A stretch of 64,000 nucleotides of DNA from Cheilinus undulatus (taxonomy: Eukaryota > Chordata > Actinopteri > Labriformes > Labridae), in NCBI RefSeq assembly GCF_018320785.1, contig NC_054881.1:13764275-13828274 (forward strand), given 5' to 3'. Numbering within the stretch: position 1 is the first letter of the stretch; each line of letters opens with the position of its first letter. The notes beneath the pieces are model-generated. The model saw only the letters and a list, made by a program, of their open reading frames with translations. It had not been told where the DNA came from and did not search any database. The position numbers were made by a program, and so were the translations under genes. Shown piece by piece: positions 13,801-25,868 of this stretch.

Positions 13801-16800
13801 AGCTCAATACCAAGCTAGACCAGCTGGTAAGAAGCTGTGTTTGTACGCAAAAATGTGTGTGTATGAGTGTGTGGAGTAGCCCCTTTTTCCCAAAAGTACC
13901 ATCAGTGCATGAACTGCTTGCATTCTGCATGTCATTGTCATTAACACGTACAAAATAAAATCACGCATGTATACCGTGTCACTCATCTTTCATTTAGGTT
14001 GACTCAAATATTCATTCAAAGCATAACAACTCCATAAGATGTGTTCTAGCTCCAGAGCTGTCATAACATGACAGAAGATGCCTAACTAAAGGATCTTTCA
14101 TGCAACTTCAGCTCACTAACAGCACAGACTTAAGCTTCAAATAAACACAGACTTTCAACATAACATAGACTACAAAACTGGTTCATTAATCCAGTATATC
14201 TTGCGCTATGCCTGTCCTGTCTGGTATGCAGATGAGTGCTTTTGTGCAAGAAGTTTGATTACTTTTCAAAGGGTTACAATTATATAACACTGCTGAGGTG
14301 ATGAAAGAAATGTTGATCTTTGTCGAATTTAACAATACATTTTTCTCCTTCTGCCAGGTTCAGCAATCTCAAGGGCTTTCAGATCAGCTGCAAAAGGTAA
14401 TTTTTTTCATTTCACTCCGTCTGCTCAGCTGTCTGTTCATTATTTTCTCGCTTTTACTAGTCTATTGAATTTTTCCCAGGAGGTCACTCTTAAACTTGGG
14501 TATTGTTCCTCCCACAGGAGCGAAAAGAATTTGAACAGAGATTTTCAAAGGAGCAGGGAGCCATGCGGGAGCAATTACAGGTAATTTCCCCACCCAAAAT
14601 ATGATAAGAGAACTTGAAAGTGTGTTTTTGTGTATCTGGAAGTGTGTCATTGCAGAATAACATTAGTTTAAAAAAATCCTCATTATACTTGTAGGTAATG
14701 TGTCAATATATAATGCCCAAGATTATGGCGTCACCCTTTCCCCCTGATTTAATAAGAGAAATGATGTTATTAGTGCTCATTTTACCACAGGAATTTATGT
14801 CTGCTATGACAATGTCTTGTCTTAAACGCAGACTAAAAGCGTATCTTTTGCACAAGCTTTTGGCCAAATCTTAAATAGTTAGATTGTACACAATATGGAC
14901 AAAAGTATTTGGCCACATCTGTTAGTAATTGACTTCAGATGTCACAATCAGACCCGTTACCACAGCCTGGTACTATGATGCATGCCACCTTTGCAATAAG
15001 ACAGTTTGTTGAATTTCAGCCCTGCTAGACATTCCACAGAAAACTGGGTGTATGGTCATTTCCTTGCACAAATCTGCAATTATCAATCTGGACGTTAGCA
15101 GAGGATATGCTCAAATCTCAATTTTGTCAGTAGGCATTACATAATCAATTGGTCCATGTGGAGATTTCAATAATATGAGATTTAAATAACCATTATAACA
15201 CCGCTGTGCTTGCACACAGACCTACAGCTAGAGGTTTTAAGACCTCGACAGGACCTCATCCTGCCTTTTCAAAATGTAAGAGTTTAGATTATGTTTGGCA
15301 AAGGGGCTGTGAAAATGCCAAATAGCCAATCCATCAAACGCTTTATTCTTTTATCCTTTACCAGACATTTCAGGTTTTCTTAATCTCTCAAAATCCAGGG
15401 TATCTGCGGGTTCTTGAAAAGTATTAAAGGTGATAAATCAATTTTGGGAAAATTAAGACCCTTAAAAAGTATTAAAATGTCTTATCACGACTTTATAAAA
15501 TCTTAAATTTTGAAAGTATTTTTTCTGAATTAGCTGTCCTAGAGTTTGAGTCCCCAAAACATCGTAAAAGTGTGTGAATTTATTCATTTTTATTAAAAAA
15601 AAAGATGAACAGGTACATAAAAAACTAGGCTATTGTGGGTGCGTCCGTAAATTGTCTCCAAGAGCGCCAGAGCGAGCGAGCGGGCGGGCAGGCGGGTGGA
15701 AATTCAGAAGCACAAAGATTTACTATCCCAGCCTATTTGAATTTTGTTGTATCATAGTGGTCTGTAGTCTTTTTCACAAACTAAAACTGTTAAGTTAAAA
15801 ATATCACTGATGTAAATGGTTACAGCTTGAAGTGGCGGTGAGGTATTAAAAAATATTGAGAAGGTCTTGAAAAAGTCTTAAAAAGGTATTAAAATTAACT
15901 TCAAGATTCCTGCATATACCCTGAAATCTCATTAGTAGCAAAGAGAGAGCAGTTTATCTCAGCCATAAACTTGCATCGATGTATGCTCCCAACTACCTAT
16001 GCCTGAAAATGAGGAAAAGCAGCAACTCCCTTTGTCTGGTGAAGATTTGGGCTGGTGTCCAGCTGGCCTCCTCTGCCTGGGTGTTGCTTCTTTTGAGCCA
16101 CAGCACACTCTTATGTGGTGATCTAAAGGGCTGAGCACTTTTTTTCCTAAATGTAAAGAACTGTGATTAAATCATATACAAGTTATGCACACCAATCAAT
16201 CAGTTTTTGTTTGTATAGCGCCAAGTCATAAATGAAGTTATCTCAAGATGCTTTACAACGAGGGCAGGTCTAGACCGTACTTTCTGATGTAGCGTATCAT
16301 AAAAAGACCAGCATTATTCAGCATGAACTCAGCACTAGCAGAATTTAGCCGCATTACAGTGGTAGGAAGTTACTTCCCCTTTAAAGGACAGAAAACTCAA
16401 GCAGAACCAAACTGATGTTGACAGCCATCTGCTGAAGCCACACTGGGCTTGGAAAGGGGTAGAAGGGGTAGAGGGTTGGAAGAAAAGCAGAAAGAGGAGA
16501 AGGACAAGAGAATCAACAAAACAATGACACATGAATGTGTAATTAAATAGTCAAACATTAGTTGGAGTTCAGTTGTCCACAACAACGCTATTAACTACAC
16601 CTGATTGATAAATGAGGGTCATTGACTCTATGCTTGCCATTTGAAATTTGCTAACTAAATTAAATTGATTTGACTTAAAAGTTGTGCTCACTGTCAAGCT
16701 GTCCTTTCAAGGTTCACATCCAGACCATTGGCATACTGGTATCAGAGAAATCAGAGCTGCAGACAGCACTGCAATACACACAACAGGCTGCACGGCAAAA

Positions 16801-19800
16801 AACAGGTTTGTCTGCGTGTTTTAAAAACTTACATGCATGCACTTGAATGGCATTTTACCATTCTGACATTGACCTCACTTCTACAACACGTAATAGTCGT
16901 GCTTTTGTCTCTTTGTGTATGTGTTTGCAGGAGAGGCAGAGGAATTGAATAACCGTCTGCAGGCAACAAAACAGAGGGTGTCAGAGCTGGAGAGAACACT
17001 TTCTTCTGTATCAACACAACAAAAACAGTTTGAAAAGGTAACAGTCTGCTGTTATTGCTCCACTGTTGAAGCAAAATTCACTTTACATTCAACTGCTACA
17101 AATTTTGCAGACATCAGGCTGTATATATATATATATACTTTCATTCTTCACTTGCTTAATATAGATTCAATTAAGAATTGCAGTCATGCTGGCTAAGTTT
17201 CTTTGCAATCTCTAATATATCCTTTTCTCTCATTATCCTTCAGCACAACAAAGAGTTTGAAAAGGAGAGAGACAGCCTGAGATTAGAGGTGTTTAGACTA
17301 AAGTAAGTCACTTAACCACAGCTGAAGCCCATTAATGCCTGTTTAGAATTTGTCAAATGGTCCGCAGTTGTATAGTTTGCATAAAACTCTAGTAGAATAG
17401 AAGTAATGAGCATCCTTTGTGTGTTTACAGCAATGTGTGTGAGGAGTCAAAGCAGCAGAGCTCCGAGCTGTCTGAGCAGTTGCGGCTCAGGACGGAGGAA
17501 AACGGAGCAATGAGGCTGGAGGTAGAAGATCTCCGCAAGAGGCTTGAAATTGCAGACCTCATGCTGCAACAGGTGAGTAAGGACGCTCACCCTATTCTTA
17601 TCAGTAATGCAGTGTTCATCAGTGTAGCATCCAAGAAACCCACTGCAGGGGCTTGGTGTTAATCTAGGGCCCCAAATATTCACAAATGAGCCATGCTCAC
17701 CGGCATTTAAATCTGATGTTTATCTCTTTTATTTCTATCCAGTGTTCCAGCCAATCAGATCCCTCCAGTGCCAGCCAACAGGTCCAGTTGCTGATGGAAG
17801 AGAAGCAGCAGCTAGAGGCACACAATCACCAGGTCTGTTTTAAAGGGGTGCACAAAGGTTTTTTTGTATTTTTTTTCTTTAAGCTTCTGCAGCTGCAGGT
17901 GTTATTTTTACAATGTGACAACATGATACCAAATGATACGATATGATATGATACAATACACTTAATTGTCCCTTTTGGAAAATTTCTCTTGATGTCCAGT
18001 GCTGCATACATTGAGCCCTCTTCTGCAGTAAAGTCAATAAATTTAAACAACAGAAAGAAACAACAATCCTCAGAAGCATATACCAGTGAAAACCAAGGAC
18101 ATTACATTTTGCATAGTTCCTGTATTGTACAAGATCCATTAAAAAACAAACATAATGCTAGAAAATTCTAACACCATGATGCTATTGCATAACCTATACA
18201 GCTGTAGGAAACATGCTTATTTAATCTACAGACTGACTTCAAGCCATTATTGATTATGAAGAACCACTTTGTTTTAAATAATTTGTAGTTTAGCATCAGT
18301 TTGTGTTTGTGTCACTTGAAGTCTTGCATTTTAATGACATGTGAAAGCTCATATAGCCATCATACCTTTTCTTACCTTCTGACTATTATTATTTTATATG
18401 TGAACATTTCCCAAATTCGTGTAACAACCTTTGCCTGTTTATCTAATGCAGCCTTTCTAAATCAGGGTTCCACTACACTTCAGGGTTCCTTTAAAATACT
18501 TCAAATTTAACCAAAGAATTACTGTGAGCATGCAGATCTTGCATAGATAATTATTATTGTCCTATATGCCCTTTGTATTTATGTTGGGGCCAGAGAAAGA
18601 GTATGCTTGTATCAGCATACACAGTAAAAAATCATAGTTTTTTCCTTTCTTTTCAAGGTCTACACTACCATTCTGTAAAAATATAGACGTTTTATTGTTA
18701 TTAGAGAATGCTTTGTTGCTACAGGAATCCTTCTGCAGTCACTGGATGTACAGTGTCCATCTTTTTATTAAATTAAAAAACCTAAGTGTCTTTATTTACT
18801 TTATGTAAGGTGACCTTGGGTGACTTGAAAGGCGCCTCTAAATAAAATGTATTATTATTATTATTATTATTTGACCAAGAGAAAAAACTTATTGAGATAA
18901 AAAAAGAAAAATCTCTTTTCAAAAGTGTCCTTGCAGAGACCAGCGGCAGCCCTGACAAATTACAAAGTTGCAGATAAAAATGAGTAGCTATACATAGGAA
19001 ATTTTTAACCCATTACAAATTACAAGTAAAACAGCAGATATTTGTCAAAGTCAACAACATCAAAATACAGCATCCAAGATGTGTCTGCCTCCAAGCCATT
19101 TACCTTCCTCTCAAAACATCCGATAAGACCGGATCATTAAGTTTTAGATCTTTCTGTAAATCAGAACATTTTGACTGGGAAGACATGGGATTTTTCAAAT
19201 CTTTTTAAGGGTGCCTCAACTTAACAATAGTAAGAAATGCTGCTCTTTGTTGTAGCTGATGGAGTCAATAGCCCAGCTGCAGACAGAGAGGGACGTCTAT
19301 GCAGGGCAGATCCAGGAGGAGGGGCGTGTTTGGAAGGACAAAACAGAACAGCTCCTAACACAGGTATACCACCCTGTACATACCAATAACACACCTCTTA
19401 CTCTGCACTTTAGCTTTTAAAATCAAGAATGTTTTTTAATGTACACTTTAATAAGATTAGTGGTTGATGTGCATCATTTTCCCTGTTTGTGCAGGTGTCT
19501 CTGGTTGCAGAAGAGAGGGATAGAAATATCAACAGAGTCCAAGAACTAGAGGCTAGCATTGCAGAGCTAAAAAATGCTACAGGTAAGAGGTTCACACTGC
19601 CTTTATAGACTGTGTTCTCTTTTATTTGATTCCTGCAGGTCTTCACTTGGTATTAAAGACACCACTTTCTGCAAAAAAGCCCGATCATAGCAGGGTGCAC
19701 AGAATTAGATAGCTGGTTTTCCTTGTATTCTGGTAATAAAACAATGTTGAGGTGCATCTGACGTCAGGGAAAGGAACCTGCAGCACACCAATCAATGAGC

Positions 19801-22800
19801 TGATTATTGCCTTCTGTAAATCACCCAGTGTGCTTGAGTCTTTTCTTCCTCCATAGAAGATCATTATCGTCAGTGAAAGAGCTTACTTTCAAAATAGTTT
19901 AACGACTTGTCATGATAAACTACATTAATCATTACTTTCAAAGCTGTGGTATATCATCAGTATTTTATATCTTTAGCATAAAGCATTATCTCAGTCAGCT
20001 AAATTTGTGAATTTGTCACTCTTCCTCCTCTTCTCCAGCTCTGTTGTCTCAGGAGAGCCATGCTCAAAAAGAGGCCGAGCCTCAGTCCTCGGGGCCATCA
20101 GAGAATGAAGTGGCTCTGCAGGAGGCCCTCAGCACTGTACAACAGGAAAAAGACGCTTTAACTGCACAGTACCAGGCACAGGTATACATGCATTTTCATT
20201 CTTTATAAACATTTTTACATTGAACTATTTTAAGTAGTGTGATGGTAATTTGTCCCCCAACCGTTATTGATCTGTTCATTACACATTTGTTCAAAGATTA
20301 CTGGTACACTTTGGTTTGAAGCTCCTATAACCAGCCTGTGTGCTGTGATGTCATGTTTCCTGCAGCTCCGAGATAACGAGCAGCTGAGTCGACTGTGTGC
20401 AGAGCAGGAGACGCGTCTGGGAGAGCTGGAGCGGCAGGTGGAGAGCCAGGTTCAGGAGGCAGAGGACCGCAGGCGCATGTTAGAGGATGTTCAGTCAGAC
20501 AAGGCGACTATTAGCCGTGCTCTCACCCAGAACCGCACACTGAAGGACCAGCTGGCAGAGCTACAGAATGGTTTCGTCAAACTGGTGAGGATGAAAACGA
20601 GCTCACCATCTGTCCTTGTATTTAATGACACATTTCAAAAGTGTTGTCATTTATACTTGGTATTTATTTAGTTTCTCTGGTGTGCTCTTTTCTTTGTACA
20701 TTCTGCTCTTTTTAGCTTAGGATGCATTTTTAGCCCAACATGTCTTCATGTCTTTCTATTTGTTTATTTAATGTAGTTTTTCTTAAGTCTTCATTCCTGT
20801 CGATCATATCTATGTAAGAATGTCAGAGTTTTTGTAAATTAGTTAAGACTGATAAGGCAACGGCTGTCTTAAATCCTTAAGTCCTGTCACATTTTCGTCA
20901 CTACAGACTAATGAGAACATGGAGCTAACCACTGCCATCCAGTCAGAGCAACATGTGAAAAAAGAGCTAGCTCGCAGAATGGGTGAATTACAAGAGGACC
21001 TGCACAACGTCAAGGAACAGGTATGAATACACAGTCCACTCACTCTTTACTCTATTACATGATTGATGAGAGCAGTCATATGTCACTTCCCACTCTCCAG
21101 GGTGAACCTAATCAGGTGCAAACAAGCCCAGGGACTGAATGGTGATATGTTAGAAAATAGTGGTAGCAAGTAACACAATTAAACACTATGGCATTGTTTT
21201 TTGTACTTAAAGCTCTGGGGCTGAAAGTAGAGAGGAGTTATGTGGTAAAATGAGCAACTGGCTATAACTATGACAGCAGGAGCTCTAGCCTGCTCCCTGT
21301 CAACAGAAACTAGCATAATAATGATATTTTAAAATTTAAGACCTAACTCATTAAGGATGGTTGAAATAATGTATAAGGTATGCAATGTTGACGTTACATC
21401 TGGTCACAAGATGGCCTTGTTTATCCAGTCTGATGGCAGGTGTCTGAGCAGACAGTAATAAACACCTATTTTTATGGTATGATTCCAGTCACCTTTCAGA
21501 AACGTCTTTCATGCTTAACTCAGTGGCCACTGGATTCAGGATTTTAATAGCCTTTAAATTGTATGGCTTTTGTATTTTAAACTATTAAGTCTATTTTTTA
21601 AAAAAACATCTTTTCCATTTACAACCATTCATTTTGGTGGAATGTTTTTTACCCAGAAAGAAGTGAGGCTGGCATAGTTTGGGACTAGTAATATACTTAC
21701 AATATAGTAATATAAGTAAGTCTTACAGTAATGACTTTTTATGTACGTATATATTTTTTTGTAAAATTCCTAAGTACTTCACAACCAGCCAAAATACATC
21801 ACAAAATGATAAATCTCAAAATAACAATACATTATTACACTTAATAATGTTTTAAAAGAAAAACAATGCATTCAAAAGAAAGATAGAATAAATAATGTCT
21901 CACAAATAAAAGCCTTTTATAAAGTAAGGTTTGAGGAAAAAATAATTGCTGTGACAGTGTTAGCAAACTTGATATCAGTTAGTAGGTCATTCCAGAGTTC
22001 AGGAGCTCAGACTTTAAAAGCCAGACAACCATTAGTGTTTAGCTCTGGGTAACCATCCAGTAACCCCTGATCAGCTGATCTGAAAGGGGGAACAGGCTCA
22101 CGGGGTGTTAAAAGGTTGTAAATATCCTTAGGAGCTTGGTTGTGCAGTGCTTTGAAAGCAAGTAAAGAAATGTTAAAATCTGAATGTAAATGGAGGCCAA
22201 TGTAACAAGACCACGTCTGGGGTCTGTTGTTTGTTCACGTTTTCTTGAACTAGTGGTTAGTCTGGCTGCAAACGTTCAAGACCATTTGATGGCGCTGTAA
22301 GGAAGCTAGAGTAATACCTCTATAGAGTGAAAATCAAATTCATGATCAACCTTGTGTGAGTCATTAAGAGAACCTGATACTTGAACTTGAAAGAACTGAT
22401 AAAAAATCTGAACAACTCTCTTTACCTTATTATCAAAGTACAGTTCAGATTGACATCTTCTGTATTGATGTACAGCAGTCCAACATTGTAGTCCACGCTG
22501 AAAGCCTTCAGACAGAGGCTGTATCAAAGCTCTTATCTGCTTATTCTAAGTTTTAATTTTACTCTTCATTTCTTCTGCTTCAGCTTGAAGTCAAATCTAA
22601 GGAGACTCAGGGTCTGATGGAGCAGAGGGAGCAGTTAGTGGCCCACCTGCAGCAGTACTCCGCAGGCTACCAGGCTATGGCCTCAGAGCGGGAACAGCTC
22701 CACCACCAGTACCTGCAGCAGGTTCAGCTCATGGACCGGCTCCAACACGATGAAAGTCAAGGCCGTGTGCAACTGGAGATCAGCCACAATCAGCTCAAAC

Positions 22801-25800
22801 AGGCCCAGGTGTGTATAAAATCACTGTTGATGAATAAAACGCTTTTATTTTAACAGTTTGGCTGATATAGTTTAATGGAGGGGAAAAATGTCATGCACTT
22901 CTATTGTTCATGCTTCAAGGCTGTTTTGAATGACTCTCTGTCTCCCTCTGCAGGAGCATTTAGAGTTGTTGGTCAGAGACAATGAGCAGCTGAAGGCTGA
23001 AGTGAAGGAGCTGCTCAATAGTTCAGCTCTCAGTCCGTCATCCAGAGACCAAGGTAAAGCTCAAATGGTCTTAATAGAAATTACTTAAGAGGCATGTATT
23101 GAACCGCACAGTGGCTTCCTTTTTCACTTTGTTGAACCAAAGAAAAAACATAGAAACTGAGAACTTATTTCTGAAAAAAATTCCGAAAACTTTCAGGACC
23201 ACTGTAGCTCAAACTTTAGACCAGAAGTCTCGACTCGAAGGGCATCACTTCAGGCAGGGGAAGTAAGAGTGAGAGTACTTTTGAAACTAGTGCCACCAGT
23301 TTCAAAAGTTACAAAGGAACTGAATTGCAGTCTCAGACTACTCTCTTGAGGAAATGGGAAAATATTTGAGTGTTTGAGTGTTCATCCTTTCATTTGTCTC
23401 TGTCACTCAGGCGATGGAGTGGAAAGCCAATCCCTACAAGAGAGCCCAAAGAAGTCTTCCTCCATAGTTATCCCAGAAGACTTTGAGAGCCAGAAGGAGA
23501 TGGTAAGGAACTTAATGTAGAATCTTCTGCAAATTCTTCTTGCTGAAAGACTCTTTTTTTTCCCTCAAGAAGTCCTAAATCAAATTGAAATTTAGTTTAC
23601 AGAGGTTTTGCACTGCCCTCAATACACTGTTTTAAACCCCACAGGAGGAGTTTATAAGAGGAGCCTTGGCTGAGTTGGAGGCGGAGAGGGATGAGGCCAA
23701 GAGGCAACTGGAGGAGGAGCACCGGCTCCACATGGCAGCCCGGCACCAGGCCACTGTGGCTCTCAGTCTTCAGCAACAACACCAGAGCCATCATTCTGTT
23801 CATGACCATCATCAGGAGCACGATCACTCTCAGGACCACCACAGTCACTGTGAACACAGCCATGAACATTCAGGTGAGGAAGACGAGAAGGTTTGTTTGG
23901 ATTATTTCTCAAATAAAATGCATGGATTGCATCTTCAGGGAGTCTGAATATATATTTTCAAAGTTTGATGTTCACATATTGTAGTTGTGGGTGTCGGTAT
24001 ATAGATAAGTTTACACTTTGTTGTCCTTTCTGCAGATGGAGGAGTACCAGTGGAAGTTCATCAGGCCTTGCAAGCTGCAATGGAGAAGCTTCAGCAGCGT
24101 TTCACCTCCCTCATGCAAGAGAAAGCAGACCTTAAAGAGAGGGTGGAGGAGCTGGAGCATCGCTGCATCCAGCTGTCTGGAGAGACCGACACTATAGGTG
24201 AGACAGGATGCTCTTTTTTTATAAGGAGAGAAGCAGAAAAACGGTTTATCACCTTAATAATTTCTTCTTCTATTTGTTGGTGGTTTTTAGGAGAGTACAT
24301 TGCCCTGTACCAGAGTCAGCGGGCCATCATGAAGCAGAAACACCAGGAAAAAGAGCAGTACATCAGCATGCTGGCCCAAGACAAAGAAGAGATGAAGGTA
24401 CTAGAAAGCGAAGGTTTTATTTAAAATAACAATCACAATAGAGATTTTTTTCTTGATGCTGATGTCTCCTTGTTTGATGTCTCCTTGTTTCTGTTTTCAC
24501 CAACCACCAGGCGAAGCTGGCAGAGCTGCAGGATCTGGTGATGAGGTTGGTTGCTGAGAGGAACGACTGGTACAGCCGCTACACTGGAGCTGTGTCAGGC
24601 ACAGGAACAGTGAACCCTGACCTGCTTCCTGCCGGGGAGGATCACACACACCCAGAGCACCAAGCACGCACACACCCAGAGCTGAACGCTGTCAGTGGAG
24701 CAGGTAGGCACCATTGCAGTGTCCATGCTAGCACACGAACTTATGAAAAAGTAATTAAGTGCTGATCTTGTTCCAAAGGAAAGTCCAGTTGTATCTAAGC
24801 AGGGTTGTCCAGATCAGTGCAACTTTCTTGTATTTTAGAAATAGGATTTATCTCTTATGAAAGTAATACTGGTGGCTTTTTTATAAAATATGGGAAGCAA
24901 AGACTGGTCTGACTGCGTCATAAGTCATGCATAGGGCCCTATAATTTCCGCGTTAACAGAATCGCGGAATTGGCCGATAAAAACGGAATTTACAATTTCA
25001 CGCAGAAATTGAATGAATTTGACTGAAAATGCTGTGTTTTTTTAGAAAGAGGAACGTATATATGAAGAATATGTTCCAGGGATCACTAAAGTGCACATTG
25101 ATAAAATAGAGATATTAAATGTGCCAGATTCTGGTGTTTATGACCCAAAATGTCTCTTTCCTGTACTCTTTGACATTTTATAAACAGTTTTTTGAATCAG
25201 AAAATTCAGCACTGGTCTGGTATATTGAGAAAAGTCATATGCCTTTCACTTTTGACTGATTTTCACACAAAATCTGGTATTAATTTTTTTGCATTTCAGG
25301 TCTTTAGAATGTCGTAAAATGTCTTAAATTTCATATTTAAGAGCATGTAGGAACCCTGATAATGTTACCCATCCCTAATTATATCGCTAGTTTATATTTC
25401 AGTGAACAGGCATTTATGTAAATAGTTTTATCAGTGTTTATTCAGATGAAGATCAGCATAAGATGATTGCGTGCAATGTAAATGTTTGTCTGCTCTTTGT
25501 ATTAAGAGTAAAATGCAACCTGCTGAAACCCTTAAAGGACTGTATTTTTCATGCATTGAAACTTGAACCTGTGACTCCTCTTCTCCTTCTGTACTACAGA
25601 TGTCATGGAGGTCATTCCTCTGACAGATTCCACCACAGGATCTGAAGCTCCACCATCACAAACCATTTCCACTGGCTCGGCTCAGTCTGACTCGAAGCCT
25701 CTGGGGCCTAAAGAAGATGGCACGGCCCAGCAAATCATGCAGCTCCTCCAGGAGATCCAGAACCCCCAGGGGGCGCCAAGATCACCCCCGTTCCTTGGCG

Positions 25801-25868
25801 AGAACCCCTGCATCCCTTTCTTCTACCGACCAGACGAACAGGATGAAGTGAAGATCCTGGTGGTGTGA
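1844..25868 (+). CDS. golga2: Golgin subfamily A member 2 (GM130), 28 coding exons
   Basis: cis-Golgi matrix coiled-coil tether that binds p115 (USO1) at its N terminus and GRASP65 at its C terminus. Exons: 1844-1891, 4957-5115, 7135-7203, 8174-8326, 8590-8636, 10862-10925, 11591-11650, 13746-13826, 14358-14396, 14518-14580, 16712-16805, 16931-17037, 17244-17302, 17431-17572, 17743-17832, 19256-19363, 19495-19582, 20039-20181, 20366-20584, 20907-21020, 22584-22808, 22954-23053, 23411-23502, 23645-23873, 24036-24197, 24291-24397, 24511-24703, 25600-25868. All have AG/GT borders and compatible phase; the sum is 3324 nt, 1107 residues. Human GM130 is about 1000. Seen: N-terminal basic p115-binding segment, Ser25-Pro26 at the mitotic CDK1 site, a basic NLS-like KKKRKVK at 46-52, a Gly-rich stretch at 30-44, [44 protein letters not shown] split over exons 25/26, and a C-terminal NPCIPFFYR ending KILVV, the GRASP65 PDZ ligand. 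The start is the only ATG giving the conserved N terminus. Exon 3 and some intron-proximal choices need transcript support. Confidence 0.95.
2991..4422 (+). mobile_element. Degraded Tc1/mariner element with long IR/DR ends (golga2 intron 1)
   Basis: About 200-bp inverted ends, each with two copies of the direct repeat CCACATTATTAAG: outer copies near 3002 and 4401-4413, inner copies near 3179 and 4247-4262. The arrangement is that of IR/DR Tc1 elements such as Sleeping Beauty. TA dinucleotides at 2991 and 4421 are the expected target duplication. Between them lies a broken transposase: it begins [14 protein letters not shown] at about 3214 and stops at once; later pieces include HDNAPS and [15 protein letters not shown] (3771-4109), the DDE-region signature. 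Several stops and a deletion mean it is dead. Confidence 0.9.
8909..10025. mobile_element. Probable hAT-type nonautonomous element (golga2 intron 5)
   Basis: It starts CAGTGGTTCTTAACT and ends with the near-complement AGTTAAAAACCACTG, a terminal inverted repeat typical of many fish hAT elements. No transposase is seen inside. The 8-bp flanks do not match, so the exact ends or insertion history are uncertain. Confidence 0.6.
10096..10745 (-). mobile_element. Tc1-like transposase remnant, reverse orientation
   Basis: On the - strand this segment resembles the middle of a common fish Tc1 transposase gene: a stretch near 10300-10341 reads [11 protein letters not shown], and the DNA near 10600-10690 matches the part of the gene beside the helix-turn-helix. 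Frameshifts and deletions are present. A second, independent copy of the same family is at 53300-53925. Confidence 0.6.
11984..12110. repeat. Palindromic MITE-like repeat
   Basis: ATCTTATTTCAAGA near 11986-12000 is followed about 90 bases later by TCTTGAAATAAGAT at 12077-12092, a 14-bp inverted repeat. The family is unknown. Confidence 0.4.
14889..15090. mobile_element. Fragment of Tc1-like MITE
   Basis: It starts with ATATGGACAAAAGTATTTGG, a terminal sequence I recognise from abundant fish Tc1/mariner MITEs. The right end is not identified, so this is a truncated copy. Confidence 0.5.
15396..15923. mobile_element. Nonautonomous DNA transposon with TIRs and 5-bp duplication (golga2 intron 10)
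   Basis: The left end CAGGGTATCTGCGGGTTCTT pairs with the right end ATTCCTGCATATACCCTG. The internal AAGTATTAAAA / GTCTTAAAA motifs form a longer imperfect inverted repeat. AAATC directly flanks both sides (15391-15395 and 15924-15928). A short CpG-rich block lies at 15655-15700. There is no coding capacity. The superfamily is uncertain; a 5-bp duplication would fit the hAT5 group. Confidence 0.7.
16190..16540. repeat. Interspersed fish repeat (tatagcgccaa-type)
   Basis: The stretch with TATAGCGCCAAGTCATAA, ATCTCAAGATGCTTTACAA and GCAGGTCTAGACCGTACT matches a repeat I know to be very frequent in percomorph genomes. It has no intact coding sequence and its class is uncertain. Confidence 0.55.
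18785..18875 (+). mobile_element. 3' tail of a LINE/SINE copy ending in (ATT)n
   Basis: GACTTGAAAGGCGCCTCTAA followed by ATAAAATGTATT and then (ATT)n is the tail structure of L2-like LINEs and the SINEs that use them in fish. The body upstream is not recognisable. Confidence 0.55.
21880..22320. repeat. Interspersed fish repeat in golga2 intron 20
   Basis: It contains TCATTCCAGAGTTCAGGAGC, TTGTGCAGTGCTTTGAAAGC and AAATGGAGGCCAATGTAAC, phrases I recognise from a dispersed teleost repeat of RT-element type. There is no intact reading frame. Confidence 0.45.
23780..23873 (+). other. golga2: His-rich segment of GM130 (end of exon 24)
   Basis: The last 31 codons of exon 24 (residues about 834-864) encode 14 histidines, mixed with Gln, Asp, Glu and Ser. 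The frame is fixed by phase 1 at the donor after position 23873 and by the strongly conserved following exon. As I recall, the matching region of human GM130 is Ala/Pro/Glu-rich and not His-rich. It sits between coiled coils as a likely flexible linker. Function unknown; metal or pH sensitivity would be speculation. Confidence 0.8.
24935..25362. repeat. Probable nonautonomous DNA transposon in golga2 intron 27
   Basis: It begins GGGCCCTATAATTTCCGCG and ends near GTAGGAACCCTGAT, with GTCTTAAATTTCATATTTAA just inside the right end, like the TTAAAA-rich interior of the 15396-15923 element. Boundaries and family are approximate. Confidence 0.4.

Noticed and set aside
23874..23891. Extension of golga2 exon 24 to a later donor (GAGAAG|GTTTGT)
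   Set aside because: It would put the conserved next exon ([15 protein letters not shown]) out of frame; the donor after 23873 keeps the phase.
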